Positions 1 through 9,270 of a stretch of DNA of 64,000 bases are shown here, piece by piece. The translations under genes and the position numbers were made by a program. The DNA comes from JAFGDI01 sp963667715 (GTDB lineage Bacteria; Planctomycetota; Phycisphaerae; Sedimentisphaerales; SM23-30). The notes beneath the pieces are model-generated. The model was not told the DNA's origin. It saw only the letters and a program-made list of their open reading frames with translations, and ran no database searches. The stretch lies in the NCBI GenBank assembly GCA_963667715.1, contig OY763926.1, positions 4,030,001 to 4,094,000 of the forward strand. Direction: 5' to 3'. Position 1 is the stretch's first letter. The number at the start of each line of letters is the position of its first letter.

Positions 1-511
1 GCAATATCCGGCCAAAGCCAAAAGGGCACATCGCATCTACCATAAGGATATTAAGATCCCTTACCAGGCGACGATGCTGATAGCCGTCATCCATGACTAT
101 TATGGTAGCACCATCTAACTGGGCCCGCTGTGCGTTTTCTGCCCTATTAGAACCAACGTAAAACGAAACGCCCGGCAGTGCATCCTGAAGCAATCGCATC
201 TCATCATTCAAACCACTGGGATCACTTGACTTATAACCACGACTAAGTAGTGCCGGGCTCGCACCTTTACTGCACAAATACTCACATAACCACGCTACCA
301 TAGGTGTCTTACCCGTGCCCCCGGCTGTTATATTACCCACACATATCACAGGAATATCAACTTTATAAGACCTCAGAATATGAAGGTCGTACAACCTGTT
401 TCTCAGTACTGTTACCACTCCATACAACACTGAAACAGCTCGCAGCAACAGCCTTAATATGACCGCCGCAATGCCTTTCTTTGCACCTGATAGTATTTCT
501 ATATGATTCAT
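1..511 (-). CDS. lpxK: Tetraacyldisaccharide 4'-kinase LpxK (3' end cut by window edge)
   Basis: The reverse strand opens with ATG at 511 and stays open to the window edge, giving about 170 N-terminal residues. Seen: an N-terminal hydrophobic/amphipathic helix, then the P-loop GNITAGGTGKTP, followed by LSRGYKS and DDGYQHRRL, which are LpxK signatures (known family). LpxK phosphorylates the 4' position of the lipid A disaccharide precursor at the inner face of the cytoplasmic membrane, so the cell should make lipid A. The rest of the protein, normally about 330 residues, lies outside the window. Together with the LAB_N protein, gmhA and an O-antigen ligase in this window it supports an LPS-containing outer membrane (inference). 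Confidence 0.9.
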   Translation of the reverse strand, partial: MNHIEILSGAKKGIAAVILRLLLRAVSVLYGVVTVLRNRLYDLHILRSYKVDIPVICVGNITAGGTGKTPMVAWLCEYLCSKGASPALLSRGYKSSDPSGLNDEMRLLQDALPGVSFYVGSNRAENAQRAQLDGATIIVMDDGYQHRRLVRDLNILMVDAMCPFGFGRIL

Positions 512-1042
512 ATAACCAACATTTTACGCAATCTCAACAAAATGTAAAGACGTGTCGTTTTTTCATACTGACACTACTCTGTGGTACTACCAAACCAAAT
601 ACGTACCAGCTAAATATTTCACTTGCAAAAAAACTTCTTTTTTGTTAGAATTCGACAGTTGCAGATTTACATTGTAAACTTCTGTTTTTACAGTAGTTAG
701 TAATTCTCAACAAACACAGAAATACCTGACTGAACCAACCCTGACCAGCTAGTTAATAACATTAAGGCCAGTATGACCAGCCAGCAGCAGACCTTTGCCG
801 TTTTTTATACTCTCGTTTTGTGCAGATTGCTTTTTTTCTGCAAACGCTTAGGACTCACCTGCGACTTGTAAACTGGATATTTTCAGGTAGATTAGTCTAC
901 GCTCCAGCCGGTCATTTTTTCAGTTGAATACAGCGGATTTTAATGAGGCTTGAACGCCTTTACAATATAACTATAGTAACATAAAACCATAAGCAATTAT
1001 TTCTTTGCTTTGCCGGAACAACGGCACGGAGGACCATAAAAA
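512..1042. other. Intergenic region between divergent lpxK and HTH gene
   Basis: This 531-base gap separates two divergent genes. I see no credible coding frame. It is AT-rich with several T-runs. The only clear signals are a possible plus-strand promoter near its right end (listed separately) and a GGAGGA ribosome binding site at 1028-1033 for the next gene. Confidence 0.6.
950..977 (+). promoter_or_regulatory. Candidate sigma70-type promoter for the HTH membrane protein
   Basis: TTGAAC at 950-955 and TATAGT at 972-977 are separated by 16 bases. A transcript would start near 984 and leave a leader of about 60 bases before the ATG at 1043. Found by eye only. Confidence 0.4.
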
Positions 1043-2332
1043 ATGGCCAAGATGTTTTACTCAATGGAAGAAGTGCAGGAAAAACTCAATTGCACTGAAG
1101 ATAAGATCAAGGATTTTGTCAAAGAAGGAATGCTTCGCGAATTCCGTGATGGTATGAAGATCCTCTTCAAAGTCGATGAAGTCGATACTCTGGCCGATTC
1201 TTCTGCTGCCGCGGACGTTGCCCCTGAACAGTCTTTCGATGATGAATCTCTCGAAGATATCTCGCTCAGCCTCGACGGCAGCTCTATCGGATTAGCTGGA
1301 AGTTCTATCGGACTCGCTCCTGTGGATTCTTCTGACGCCAGCTCACTTGGCGACAGTTTCGCTAGTGATGACAACCCGCTTGCCGGCGACAGCGATGATG
1401 ATGACCTGCTCGCTTCTGGCGATGTCGATCTTGACGGAAGCTCTATCGGTATAGGACTTGCTCCTAGCGCAACCGGCAGTGCCGACAGCTACGGCCTTGC
1501 CGACTCTGCCGCAGAAAGCAACCCACTCGCTGGCGATGCTAATGACTACGACCTTTCCAATGACGACTCTGTCGGACTTGCCGATGAAGTATCTATGGAT
1601 GACGAAAGCCTTTCTAATGACAAAGACGATACCGTCGTTACCAGCCATGGTATTGACGCTCTCGAAGATACCGAACTCGATATGGATGTTGATCCTCTTG
1701 CCCAGACCAAGATATCTTCTCCTTTCGCTGACGATGATGAAATCTCGCTTGACCCTAGCAGCAGCGGCAGTGGCCTGCTCGACCTGTCACGCGAAGCTGA
1801 CGACACCAGCCTTGGTGCCGATATTCTCAAAGATATCTACTCTGACGAAATGGGCGGCGACGCTGAAGAAGCTCCTGTCCTTCAATCTGCTGCCGGTGAA
1901 GAAGAAGTGTCATCTTCTACCAGCTCCGATATGGGGTTCGATGAACCTATAGTCTCTGGCATTAGCGATTCTCCTGTTCCTGCCGCAGCTGTCGCAGCTC
2001 GTGCTGTTCAGGCTTACGATCCTACCAGCGGTGCTTTCGGTGTCATGCTGCTCATTCCTTTCATTATGCTTATTTACATGGCCGTTAACGCTTTGACTTT
2101 TAGTGTTGGCGTTAGCCCAAGCTCACTGAAAAGCATTAACGACAATATGATGTACGTTACCATTGGTGCTGGCGTATTGGTTCTACTTATCGCTCTTTAC
2201 GGCTTCTTCCTCGCTGGCGGTTCTGCGACCAGACCTGAAAGAGCCAAAAAGGATAAACCTGAACGCGGCAAAGCTAAGGCTAAAAAAGAAAAGAAGCAGA
2301 AGCCTAAAAAAGCTAAAAGAAAAAGAAAGTAA
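1043..2332 (+). CDS. Membrane protein with N-terminal helix-turn-helix and acidic repeat linker
   Basis: 429 residues. Residues 1-55 look like a MerR/excisionase-type HTH: a YSMEEVQEKLN helix, then KIKDFVKEGMLREFRDG and a FKVDEVD strand. Residues 60-330 are very rich in Asp, Ser, Ala and Gly, with repeated units of the form DGSSIG..GLAP....NPLAGD. Two membrane segments follow at about 333-354 and 370-393, and the last 35 residues are mostly Lys and Arg. The order suggests a DNA- or protein-binding HTH held at the membrane by a long acidic tether (inference). A GGAGGA site precedes the ATG. The next gene, an OmpA-like lipoprotein, follows after 73 bases and may be cotranscribed. Exact function unknown. 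Confidence 0.75.
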   Translation: MAKMFYSMEEVQEKLNCTEDKIKDFVKEGMLREFRDGMKILFKVDEVDTLADSSAAADVAPEQSFDDESLEDISLSLDGSSIGLAGSSIGLAPVDSSDASSLGDSFASDDNPLAGDSDDDDLLASGDVDLDGSSIGIGLAPSATGSADSYGLADSAAESNPLAGDANDYDLSNDDSVGLADEVSMDDESLSNDKDDTVVTSHGIDALEDTELDMDVDPLAQTKISSPFADDDEISLDPSSSGSGLLDLSREADDTSLGADILKDIYSDEMGGDAEEAPVLQSAAGEEEVSSSTSSDMGFDEPIVSGISDSPVPAAAVAARAVQAYDPTSGAFGVMLLIPFIMLIYMAVNALTFSVGVSPSSLKSINDNMMYVTIGAGVLVLLIALYGFFLAGGSATRPERAKKDKPERGKAKAKKEKKQKPKKAKRKRK

Positions 2333-2405
2333 TACTTAACTTTTATGCTTCTAGCCCATTGTGCACAACTGCTTTACTAAATACATTACGAAAGGAAATG
2401 CCATT

Positions 2406-3212
2406 ATGAAATATAAACTACTACTATCTATTACAGCAGGTATTTTCGCTGTTGCCAGTTTATCTGGCTGTGTTGCCAAATCTGAATACGATGATTGCGT
2501 AAGAAGAAACGACACACTTAAAGAAAGAATCAATTCTCTGGAATCTGACCAGAACGCATGGCAGACCAGACTGGACAAATGCCAGTCTGAAAACGAGATA
2601 CTAAAAACTATCTCTGACGCTAACCAGAAAAAGGTTAACCTGCTGACTGCCCAGAACACTAACCAGCAGAATACTATCAAAGACCTCGCTTCTATGATCG
2701 GCCAGAACGCCCTGCCTGTTAGCCTTTCGACCGCTATCAGCACCTGGGCCGCTACTTCCGACATGATCGACTTCGATGAAAAGACCGGCATGGTAAAACT
2801 AAACAGTGACCTGCTCTTCAATAAAGGTGATGACACTGTTCAGTCTGCTGCCAGAACTGCCCTTCAAGAGTTCGGCAAGATCATCAATACCGAAGATGCT
2901 CAGCCTTTTGATATCGTTATCGTTGGCCATACTGACGATGTGCCTATCAAAAAACCTGCTACTCTTGCCAAGCACCCAACTAACTGGCACCTTTCTGCTC
3001 ACAGAGCTATCTCTGTTGAAAGACTGCTATCCAGTGTTGGCGTAAGCGAAAAACGTATGGTTGTTGCCGGTCTCGGCGAACAGCGTCCGGTAGCTCTCAA
3101 TGCAGCTGGTAACAAGGGCAACGAAAAGAACCGCAGAGTTGAGATCTATATCCTACCTGCTAACAGCCTGTTCAGAACACCAACTCCGGAATCTCCTGCA
3201 TCAGCAAACTAA
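2406..3212 (+). CDS. OmpA-family peptidoglycan-binding lipoprotein
   Basis: 268 residues from the ATG at 2406, chosen because AAAGGA lies 9 bases upstream and a clean lipoprotein signal begins there; an upstream in-frame ATG at 2361 would spoil the signal peptide. The lipobox LSGC places the lipidated Cys at residue 22. Residues 30-100 form a coiled coil. The C-terminal half is an OmpA/MotB-type domain with IVIVGHTDD, an LSAHRA helix and NRRVEIYI. The role is probably to link the outer membrane to peptidoglycan (family knowledge). The lipobox argues against a MotB stator subunit, which would carry a membrane helix. A terminator follows at 3239. Confidence 0.88.
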   Translation: MKYKLLLSITAGIFAVASLSGCVAKSEYDDCVRRNDTLKERINSLESDQNAWQTRLDKCQSENEILKTISDANQKKVNLLTAQNTNQQNTIKDLASMIGQNALPVSLSTAISTWAATSDMIDFDEKTGMVKLNSDLLFNKGDDTVQSAARTALQEFGKIINTEDAQPFDIVIVGHTDDVPIKKPATLAKHPTNWHLSAHRAISVERLLSSVGVSEKRMVVAGLGEQRPVALNAAGNKGNEKNRRVEIYILPANSLFRTPTPESPASAN

Positions 3213-3238
3213 GCTGACATGCTAACATAAAAATAAAA

Positions 3239-3267
3239 AAAGGCAGGATTCATTCCTGCCTTTTTTT
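3239..3267. terminator. Bidirectional Rho-independent terminator
   Basis: A perfect 10-bp stem (AAAGGCAGGA / TCCTGCCTTT) with a 5-base loop has an A-run on the left and a T-run on the right. It sits between convergent genes ending at 3212 and 3287, so it can serve both. Confidence 0.9.
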
Positions 3268-3286
3268 ATACTCACTTCTCTTCGAT

Positions 3287-3610
3287 CTATTCTGGCTCCT
3301 GGCCACTCGCTTCTCGTCCCTTATTCTGTTTCGAGATAAGCATAAGATTTCGGATATAAACTATATTATTAAATAAGTGACCGAGGATAAATACCGGATC
3401 CTTCCTGCCCAGCGAATATATCAACAGACCTGTACTGCCCATAACGCTCATATACCAGAATGCAATCGGTATTACACTCTTCTGCTTCACCTCTGACACG
3501 ATCCACTGAACTAAAAAGCGACAAAAGAAACATGTCTGCGCCACTGCCCCAAGAATCAGCCAGCTGTCACACTTACTCATAAGTTCATTCAAATATTCTG
3601 ACATAAACAA
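3287..3610 (-). CDS. LAB_N (lipid A biosynthesis N-terminal) domain membrane protein
   Basis: 107 residues with three hydrophobic segments. The pattern FFCRFLVQWIVSE, followed by PIAFWYMSVMGSTGLLIYSLGRKDPVFILGH, is typical of the LAB_N family, small membrane proteins found alone or fused to the front of LpxB. The gene lies 35 bases downstream of a DPM1-like glycosyltransferase on the same strand. That pairing is common in loci that build polyprenyl-phosphate sugars or modify lipid A (family knowledge). The biochemical role of LAB_N is not established. A second in-frame ATG two codons in is an equally possible start. Confidence 0.85.
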   Translation of the reverse strand: MFMSEYLNELMSKCDSWLILGAVAQTCFFCRFLVQWIVSEVKQKSVIPIAFWYMSVMGSTGLLIYSLGRKDPVFILGHLFNNIVYIRNLMLISKQNKGREASGQEPE

Positions 3611-3645
3611 TTCCCACCATTATATAAACTGAAAAAATGGAACTA

Positions 3646-4389
3646 TCACCCGCGATCTATCTCTTCTACCTCGTAGATAAAATTACGACTCTGCATCCAT
3701 CTGATCGCAAAACAATCTCTGAACGCCTTGAAGATCCTGTTCCATACTCCATACTTCGCTACCCCAGCGGTTCGCGGCCTGTGATTAACCGGGATCTCGA
3801 TCACCTTATAGCCCTGCATCCGGATCAATGTCGGTAAAAACCTGTGCATCCCTGTAAACAACTTTACATTGCTTACACATTCACGCCGAAATACTTTCAA
3901 CCCGCAAGCAGAGTCATGAATACTCTCTTTTGTCAGCCAGTTTCTCACACCATTAGCCACCCGGGTTGACACCAGCCGAATCCACGGGTCATTCCGCTCT
4001 TTACGCCAGCCGTTTACCATATCACACTCATTCTTCAATATATACGCCAACATTCGCGGCAGCTCGGCCGGATCATTCTGCAAGTCAGAGTCCAGCATAC
4101 CAATATTAGCACCATGGGAATTACGGATCGCTGCATCCAAAGCACCCGTCTGACCGGTTCGCTTTTTCAAGCTCACTACTCGCAGTTGCGGATACTCACT
4201 CATCATTTCTTTCAACATACCAAGGGTATTATCTTCACTGCAATCATTAGCGATCACAATTTCCCAGCCGCCCGGCACATCCTTGCATGCCATCGCTATC
4301 TGCTCTACCAGAGGCCTCACATTATCCTGCTCATTAAAAGCCGGTGCTACTACCGATAGTAGTATCTGTTCTGCTCTTTCGTCTGTCAT
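3646..4389 (-). CDS. Family 2 glycosyltransferase, polyprenyl-phosphate sugar synthase type
   Basis: 247 residues. The N-terminus has LLSVVAPAFNEQDNVRPLVEQI and an IVIANDCSEDNT nucleotide-binding turn. The metal-binding acidic motif is DSDLQNDP, and the acceptor-side RTAGVAKYG motif is typical of DPM1/ArnC-type enzymes (family knowledge). It lacks the C-terminal membrane helices of ArnC-like members and ends as a soluble or peripheral enzyme. It likely transfers a sugar from a nucleotide donor to a polyprenyl phosphate at the inner membrane. It is upstream of the LAB_N gene, 35 bases apart, and probably cotranscribed. The sugar is unknown. Confidence 0.85.
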   Translation of the reverse strand: MTDERAEQILLSVVAPAFNEQDNVRPLVEQIAMACKDVPGGWEIVIANDCSEDNTLGMLKEMMSEYPQLRVVSLKKRTGQTGALDAAIRNSHGANIGMLDSDLQNDPAELPRMLAYILKNECDMVNGWRKERNDPWIRLVSTRVANGVRNWLTKESIHDSACGLKVFRRECVSNVKLFTGMHRFLPTLIRMQGYKVIEIPVNHRPRTAGVAKYGVWNRIFKAFRDCFAIRWMQSRNFIYEVEEIDRG

Positions 4390-4549
4390 ATAAAACCACC
4401 ATTCATATATAGTTATGTTCTACCATATCATTGGCAAACATGTAATTTTATTTATTATCACCTTTCTAATCAAACTAATATTATATTATTATTTAACTTT
4501 ACTATACATATCTTCAATAATATTCGTAAAAAAGCCGATATAAAAATCT

Positions 4550-5557
4550 ATGCAGACTAAGTTTACATATAATTCACGCCCGAATATATTACTGCTTTTT
4601 ACCGGGCTTATCCTCACTCTTACTATACTGCTTTCTACTGCCGCCTCCTTCGCCGGCTGTAAATTCAGAAGAGCTATCGACGACCCGCTCGGTCAGGAAA
4701 GAAGCTACGTATACGAAGTCTACGGCGAATATGCCGTCAGAGGTGCAAAAATACATATCCCCAGTGTTAGAAAGATCTTAAATACTGGTATCAAGAAAGT
4801 TGCAAATATCGACAACTCCGAACTTGCCTGGAAAACTTATCTACATGATGATGATATTATCGCTATTAAATTCTGCCCTATTGGTGGCCGTCAGCTAGCT
4901 ACCAATACCGAAGTGTGCGGTGTTTTACTTAGTATACTCTACGACATTGGCTTCAAACCCGAACAATTCATGATCGTTGGCCTACAAAATCTACCCGACG
5001 AGGCACAAGGTACTATACCCTGGAAATATGGCTGGCAGGATAAAACAGTTAATTTTGGCTCTGGCTCTGACCACCTCGCCAAATGGCTCAATGATGTCAC
5101 CGCCGTAATCCATATCCCGTCAGCTATGGACGACCATATTACCGGTATCCGCGGCGCTATCGCCGACATGGCATGGTCTATCGTAAAAGAGCCCGGCAAA
5201 TACTACATATCGCAAGGCGACCCGTTCATTGCAGAAATATATAATCTGCCACAGGTTAGAGGCAAGATAAGACTTACCATAACCAACAACCTCAGATGCC
5301 TGGTATACGGCGGTCCCGTCGTCAAGCAGCAATACGTCAATGAGCCCGGCAGTATGATATTCAGCAATGACCCGGTATCTCTCGATAGAGTTACCATGGA
5401 ACTCATCGCTAAAGAGCGTCAACAAAGCGACCTGCCCGAAGGCACTGAGATTTTCCTCGAAGCGCCGCATCTTATCACCGCAGAAGCACTTGATATTGGC
5501 TATCAGGACCTAAATATGATAGAATACCGGTATCGCAAACACGATAAAAACGAATAG
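4550..5557 (+). CDS. DUF362 domain protein, exported
   Basis: 335 residues. An N-terminal hydrophobic segment (about 14-36) ends in SFAGC, which could be a lipobox or a signal peptidase I site. The body matches DUF362 proteins: an IAIKFCPIGGRQLAT strand, a GVLLSILYDIGFKPEQFMIVG helix-strand unit, AVIHIPSAMDDHITGIRGAI, GDPFIAEIY and KIRLTITNNLR..YGGP. DUF362 proteins are of unknown biochemical function; some carry ferredoxin domains, this one does not. A GCCGATAT box at 4534-4541 resembles a sigma28 -10 element, but no matching -35 is visible. The downstream gene mfd starts 32 bases after the stop. Confidence 0.85.
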   Translation: MQTKFTYNSRPNILLLFTGLILTLTILLSTAASFAGCKFRRAIDDPLGQERSYVYEVYGEYAVRGAKIHIPSVRKILNTGIKKVANIDNSELAWKTYLHDDDIIAIKFCPIGGRQLATNTEVCGVLLSILYDIGFKPEQFMIVGLQNLPDEAQGTIPWKYGWQDKTVNFGSGSDHLAKWLNDVTAVIHIPSAMDDHITGIRGAIADMAWSIVKEPGKYYISQGDPFIAEIYNLPQVRGKIRLTITNNLRCLVYGGPVVKQQYVNEPGSMIFSNDPVSLDRVTMELIAKERQQSDLPEGTEIFLEAPHLITAEALDIGYQDLNMIEYRYRKHDKNE

Positions 5558-5589
5558 CTAATGACTGCCTATATTTAGAAAGTAGTTCA

Positions 5590-8500
5590 ATGTGTGCTGA
5601 CAGCTACGCCGGTAAACTGCGTAATACAATTTGCAATGATCAGGGCCAGTATTTTGCCAGTCTGCTAAAATTTATATCTTCTGGTACACCCGGCGGCAGA
5701 ACCGCTGAACTCTACGGCTCATGGGGAAGCTTTGGCAGACTTGCTGCCGCATCTCTTTCCGACGCTCTGCTCAGGCCGCTGCTCTACATCTCCAGCCATA
5801 TTGATATGGCTGATAAAGCTCAGGACGACCTCGAAACTTTTGCCGAAAAAGAAGTTGATATCCTTCCTGCCGCCGACTCCGCCGGCGGTGCCATAAACCC
5901 CGTCGGCGAGATTGCTGGTGAACGATTAAAACTATGGCGTAAACTTCTCAACTATAAAGGCAATACTCCGTTCCTGATATCTGCTTCTATTTCTGCTATT
6001 ATGCAGCCGGCACCCGAGCCTAAGGAAATACTCAAAAACTCTCGCACTCTCTCTATGGACTATCCATCGAAGATCAGCATGGACGACCTTACCAACTGGC
6101 TCGCCGACGCTGGCTACCAGAGAAGCGAAGACATCGATACTCTCGGAGACTTCGCCTGCCGCGGTGGTATCGTCGATATTTTCGTACCCGGCAACGACCA
6201 TCCGGTTCGTATCGAATATTTCGGCGACGATATAGACTCCATTCGACTATTCGATATCGAAACCCGCAGATCGATCCATAAGATAGATGAAATAACCATA
6301 CCAAACTGCAAAGCCTCCGACCACATCGAAAGCCAGGGAACTCTGCTCGACTACCTGCCGCCTAATACCATCATCGTTATCGAAGATGCCAGCGAGGTTA
6401 TGGAGTTTGGCCGCATTTTCCGCGATCGTGCCTGGCAGCCGGAATCACTTTGGCCCACCGATGAGATAATGAAACAGGCCGCACCTTTCGATTGCGTCCA
6501 TATCAACCGCTTCGCCGCCGGCATATGTCAGGAAAGTTTCGACATAAATGCCAAAAGCATACAAGACTATATCGGTCGCGGTCTCGAAGGTCTCGAAGAC
6601 CTTACCAATACCGCCCAATATGAAAACCGAAACATATTCCTGCTCTGTGACAACCCCGCTCAGCAGCAGCGTACCAAAGAAAACATTGAAACCGACCGGG
6701 AAACAACCGACCCCGACACCGGAAATAAACACCAGTACAAAGGCCGGCCACTACCTGTCAGACTATCGCTGGACATCGGCGTTATCAGCGAAGGTTTCTC
6801 GCTGCCCGATTATGACCTTGTCATTCTCGGCCATCATGAACTATTCGGCGTAAGACAGGTTCGCAGAAAAATTAAAGCCATTCGCCAGAGTGAAGCAATT
6901 GAATCCTTTAACGACCTGACAGTCGGCGACCTCATTGTTCACTTCAGCCATGGTATCGGTAAATTCCGAGGCATGAAACTGCTCACCAAAAACGGTAGAG
7001 AAGAAGAGTACCTCGCCCTCGAGTTCGCTAACCAGACACTCATCCACGTTCCCGCCGGCAAGATAGACCTTGTACACAAATACGTTGGCAGTAGTGCCCG
7101 GGACGCTAAACTATCCAAGATCGGCGGTCGCGCCTGGCAGAATCAAAAGGAAAAAGTCGAACGGGCCGTTGAAGACATGGCCTCCGAACTTATCGAACTT
7201 CAGGCCTACCGCAATGTCATGCCCGGCATACGCTACCCTGAGGACGACCACTGGCAGCAGGAATTTGAAGACGCATTCCCTTACCAACCGACCGAAGACC
7301 AGCAAAAGATAATCATCGAAATCAAAAAAGACATGCAAAAGGCCCGACCTATGGACCGCCTGCTCTGTGGCGATGTCGGCTACGGCAAAACCGAGCTCGC
7401 TATCCGTTCGGCATTCAAAGCCGCTGTCTTTGGCAAACAGGTTGCCGTACTGGTACCAACAACTATCCTCGCCGACCAGCATTTCCGCTCGTTCCGGGAA
7501 CGCATGAGTGACTTCCCTGTTACCATCGAATGTATCAGCCGCTTCCGCACCGGCAAAGAGGTAAAACGTATTCTCGCCGCCGCCGCCGAAGGCAGACTCG
7601 ACATACTCATCGGTACCCACCGCCTGCTCAGCGATGATGTAAAGTTCAAAGACCTCGGACTTATCATCATCGACGAAGAACAGCGTTTCGGTGTTGCTCA
7701 TAAAGAAAAACTCAAAACTGTCCGCAAGACCGTTGACATTCTCACTATGACTGCGACCCCGCTGCCGAGAACTATGCACTCAACCCTGCTGGGCATAAAA
7801 GATATATCATCACTCACTACCCCACCGCTGGACAGAAGGAGTATATCAACCACCGTCATACAACCTGACGACAAACTCGTCCGTCAGGCGATACTCCGTG
7901 AACTCGACCGCGACGGCCAGGTATTCTTCCTGCACAACCGCGTCCAGTCGATCACAACCTTCGCCGCTCATGTAAAATCGCTCGTACCAGAGGCACGCGT
8001 CATTTTCGCTCATGGCCAGATGCCCAAAAAAGAGCTCGAAAAAAAAATATCAGACTTCATCGATTATAAAGCCGATATACTTGTTAGTACAACTATCATC
8101 GAATCCGGTATCGATATTCCTCGCGCCAATACGATAATCATCGACGAAGCTGACCGGTTCGGACTTGCCGAACTCCATCAGCTGCGCGGCCGCGTTGGAC
8201 GATACAAACATAAAGCATACGCATATATGCTCCTGCCCCGCAAACGCAAGCTTAACCCGATCGCTGTCAAACGACTCAAAGCTATCGAAGAATACTCCTC
8301 GCTGGGCAGCGGGTTCCGTATCGCTATGCGTGACCTCGAGATCCGCGGTGCCGGCAACATACTCGGCTTCGAACAGAGCGGCCATATCGACTCTGTCGGC
8401 TATGAACTATATTGCCAGCTGCTCGCAAAAGCCATACGCCGGATAAAGGGCGAACCGGAACCTGTAGTGGGCACCACGCTAATGGAACTCAATATCAGCA

Positions 8501-8889
8501 ATAACATACCGAGAAAATATATACCCGCCGATCAGCATCGCATGGAAGTTTATCGACGTATGGTCACCTGCAGTACTCTTGGCGATATTGACCTGCTCAG
8601 AAAAGATATCAAAGATCAGTTCGGTAATCTACCTGACCAGGTGGAATACCTGCTCCAGATCCACGAGCTCAGAATTAAAGCCTCTGAAAAACACATTCTT
8701 TCTATCGTACAGAAGGAACCCGACCTGGTCTTCAAGCTCAAACCAGAAGCACACGTCGCCACCCTGTTCCAGAACACCGCCGGCAGTGTACGCATACCCG
8801 ACACCTCAACCGTACACCTAAGACTAGGCGCCCGCTACTTCGACCACCCCTCAACCCTACTCTCAACCCTAAGACGTCTATTGTTCTGA
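5590..8889 (+). CDS. mfd: Transcription-repair coupling factor Mfd
   Basis: 1099 residues, slightly shorter than the usual 1150. The N-terminal third is the UvrB-like module. A CarD-like RNA polymerase interaction domain begins near residue 445 (LTVGDLIVHFSHGIGKFRGM). The RecG-like translocase carries Walker A GDVGYGKT at 594-601, the DEEQRFG box at 695-701, TATPLPRT, and the helicase C-terminal motifs STTIIESGIDIP and QLRGRVGR. Mfd removes stalled RNA polymerase at lesions and recruits UvrA (known). The ATG lacks a strong SD sequence and follows the DUF362 gene by 32 bases. The last 12 bases overlap the convergent gene at 8878. Confidence 0.97.
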   Translation: MCADSYAGKLRNTICNDQGQYFASLLKFISSGTPGGRTAELYGSWGSFGRLAAASLSDALLRPLLYISSHIDMADKAQDDLETFAEKEVDILPAADSAGGAINPVGEIAGERLKLWRKLLNYKGNTPFLISASISAIMQPAPEPKEILKNSRTLSMDYPSKISMDDLTNWLADAGYQRSEDIDTLGDFACRGGIVDIFVPGNDHPVRIEYFGDDIDSIRLFDIETRRSIHKIDEITIPNCKASDHIESQGTLLDYLPPNTIIVIEDASEVMEFGRIFRDRAWQPESLWPTDEIMKQAAPFDCVHINRFAAGICQESFDINAKSIQDYIGRGLEGLEDLTNTAQYENRNIFLLCDNPAQQQRTKENIETDRETTDPDTGNKHQYKGRPLPVRLSLDIGVISEGFSLPDYDLVILGHHELFGVRQVRRKIKAIRQSEAIESFNDLTVGDLIVHFSHGIGKFRGMKLLTKNGREEEYLALEFANQTLIHVPAGKIDLVHKYVGSSARDAKLSKIGGRAWQNQKEKVERAVEDMASELIELQAYRNVMPGIRYPEDDHWQQEFEDAFPYQPTEDQQKIIIEIKKDMQKARPMDRLLCGDVGYGKTELAIRSAFKAAVFGKQVAVLVPTTILADQHFRSFRERMSDFPVTIECISRFRTGKEVKRILAAAAEGRLDILIGTHRLLSDDVKFKDLGLIIIDEEQRFGVAHKEKLKTVRKTVDILTMTATPLPRTMHSTLLGIKDISSLTTPPLDRRSISTTVIQPDDKLVRQAILRELDRDGQVFFLHNRVQSITTFAAHVKSLVPEARVIFAHGQMPKKELEKKISDFIDYKADILVSTTIIESGIDIPRANTIIIDEADRFGLAELHQLRGRVGRYKHKAYAYMLLPRKRKLNPIAVKRLKAIEEYSSLGSGFRIAMRDLEIRGAGNILGFEQSGHIDSVGYELYCQLLAKAIRRIKGEPEPVVGTTLMELNISNNIPRKYIPADQHRMEVYRRMVTCSTLGDIDLLRKDIKDQFGNLPDQVEYLLQIHELRIKASEKHILSIVQKEPDLVFKLKPEAHVATLFQNTAGSVRIPDTSTVHLRLGARYFDHPSTLLSTLRRLLF

Positions 8890-9270
8890 ACTACCTGTCT
8901 CACCTGCTGCAGTATCAGTATCATTTCCTTTTGCCAATTCCTTCTGGCCAGTATTAAGCATAGGTAGGGTAGAAAAAACCAAAAAGAATAAGCAGGCGGC
9001 AAAACCAATAATACAGAAGAAGAATACAAAGATATGTTTCTCTATTGAATACCACTGAGAATAGCTGCCATGCCCCATAACAGCAGCCTCCCAATGAACA
9101 GGGAAAGGCGGCATTCCCTTTGCTTCTGCTCTTTCATGAGAAACAGCTTCCGCAAAATTTATTATGCAGTAAAAGAATACACCCATTCCCAATACGGCAA
9201 GTACCTGCAAAACATTGATGATAATCATTTTACTTTTTGTATTCAGTTTCATTACAAACAACTTCACCAT
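8878..9270 (-). CDS. Small two-helix membrane protein of unknown function
   Basis: 130 residues, not recognised. Two membrane helices are visible, at about 14-40 and 82-105. A polar segment between them contains HERAEAKGMPPFPVHW, and the C-terminal tail is acidic and polar. The 5' end overlaps the stop of the DUF2330 gene by 7 bases, so the two are probably translationally coupled. An alternative start at 9252 removes six residues and has GGTGA upstream. The 3' end overlaps convergent mfd by 12 bases. Confidence 0.6.
   Translation of the reverse strand: MVKLFVMKLNTKSKMIIINVLQVLAVLGMGVFFYCIINFAEAVSHERAEAKGMPPFPVHWEAAVMGHGSYSQWYSIEKHIFVFFFCIIGFAACLFFLVFSTLPMLNTGQKELAKGNDTDTAAGETGSSEQ

Noticed and set aside
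4534..4541. GCCGATAT as a sigma28 -10 box for the DUF362 gene
   Set aside because: No TAAA-type -35 at a suitable distance and no flagellar link of the gene.
7111..7779. 222-codon minus-strand open frame inside mfd
   Set aside because: Lies wholly opposite the conserved RID/translocase region of mfd; a codon-bias shadow.
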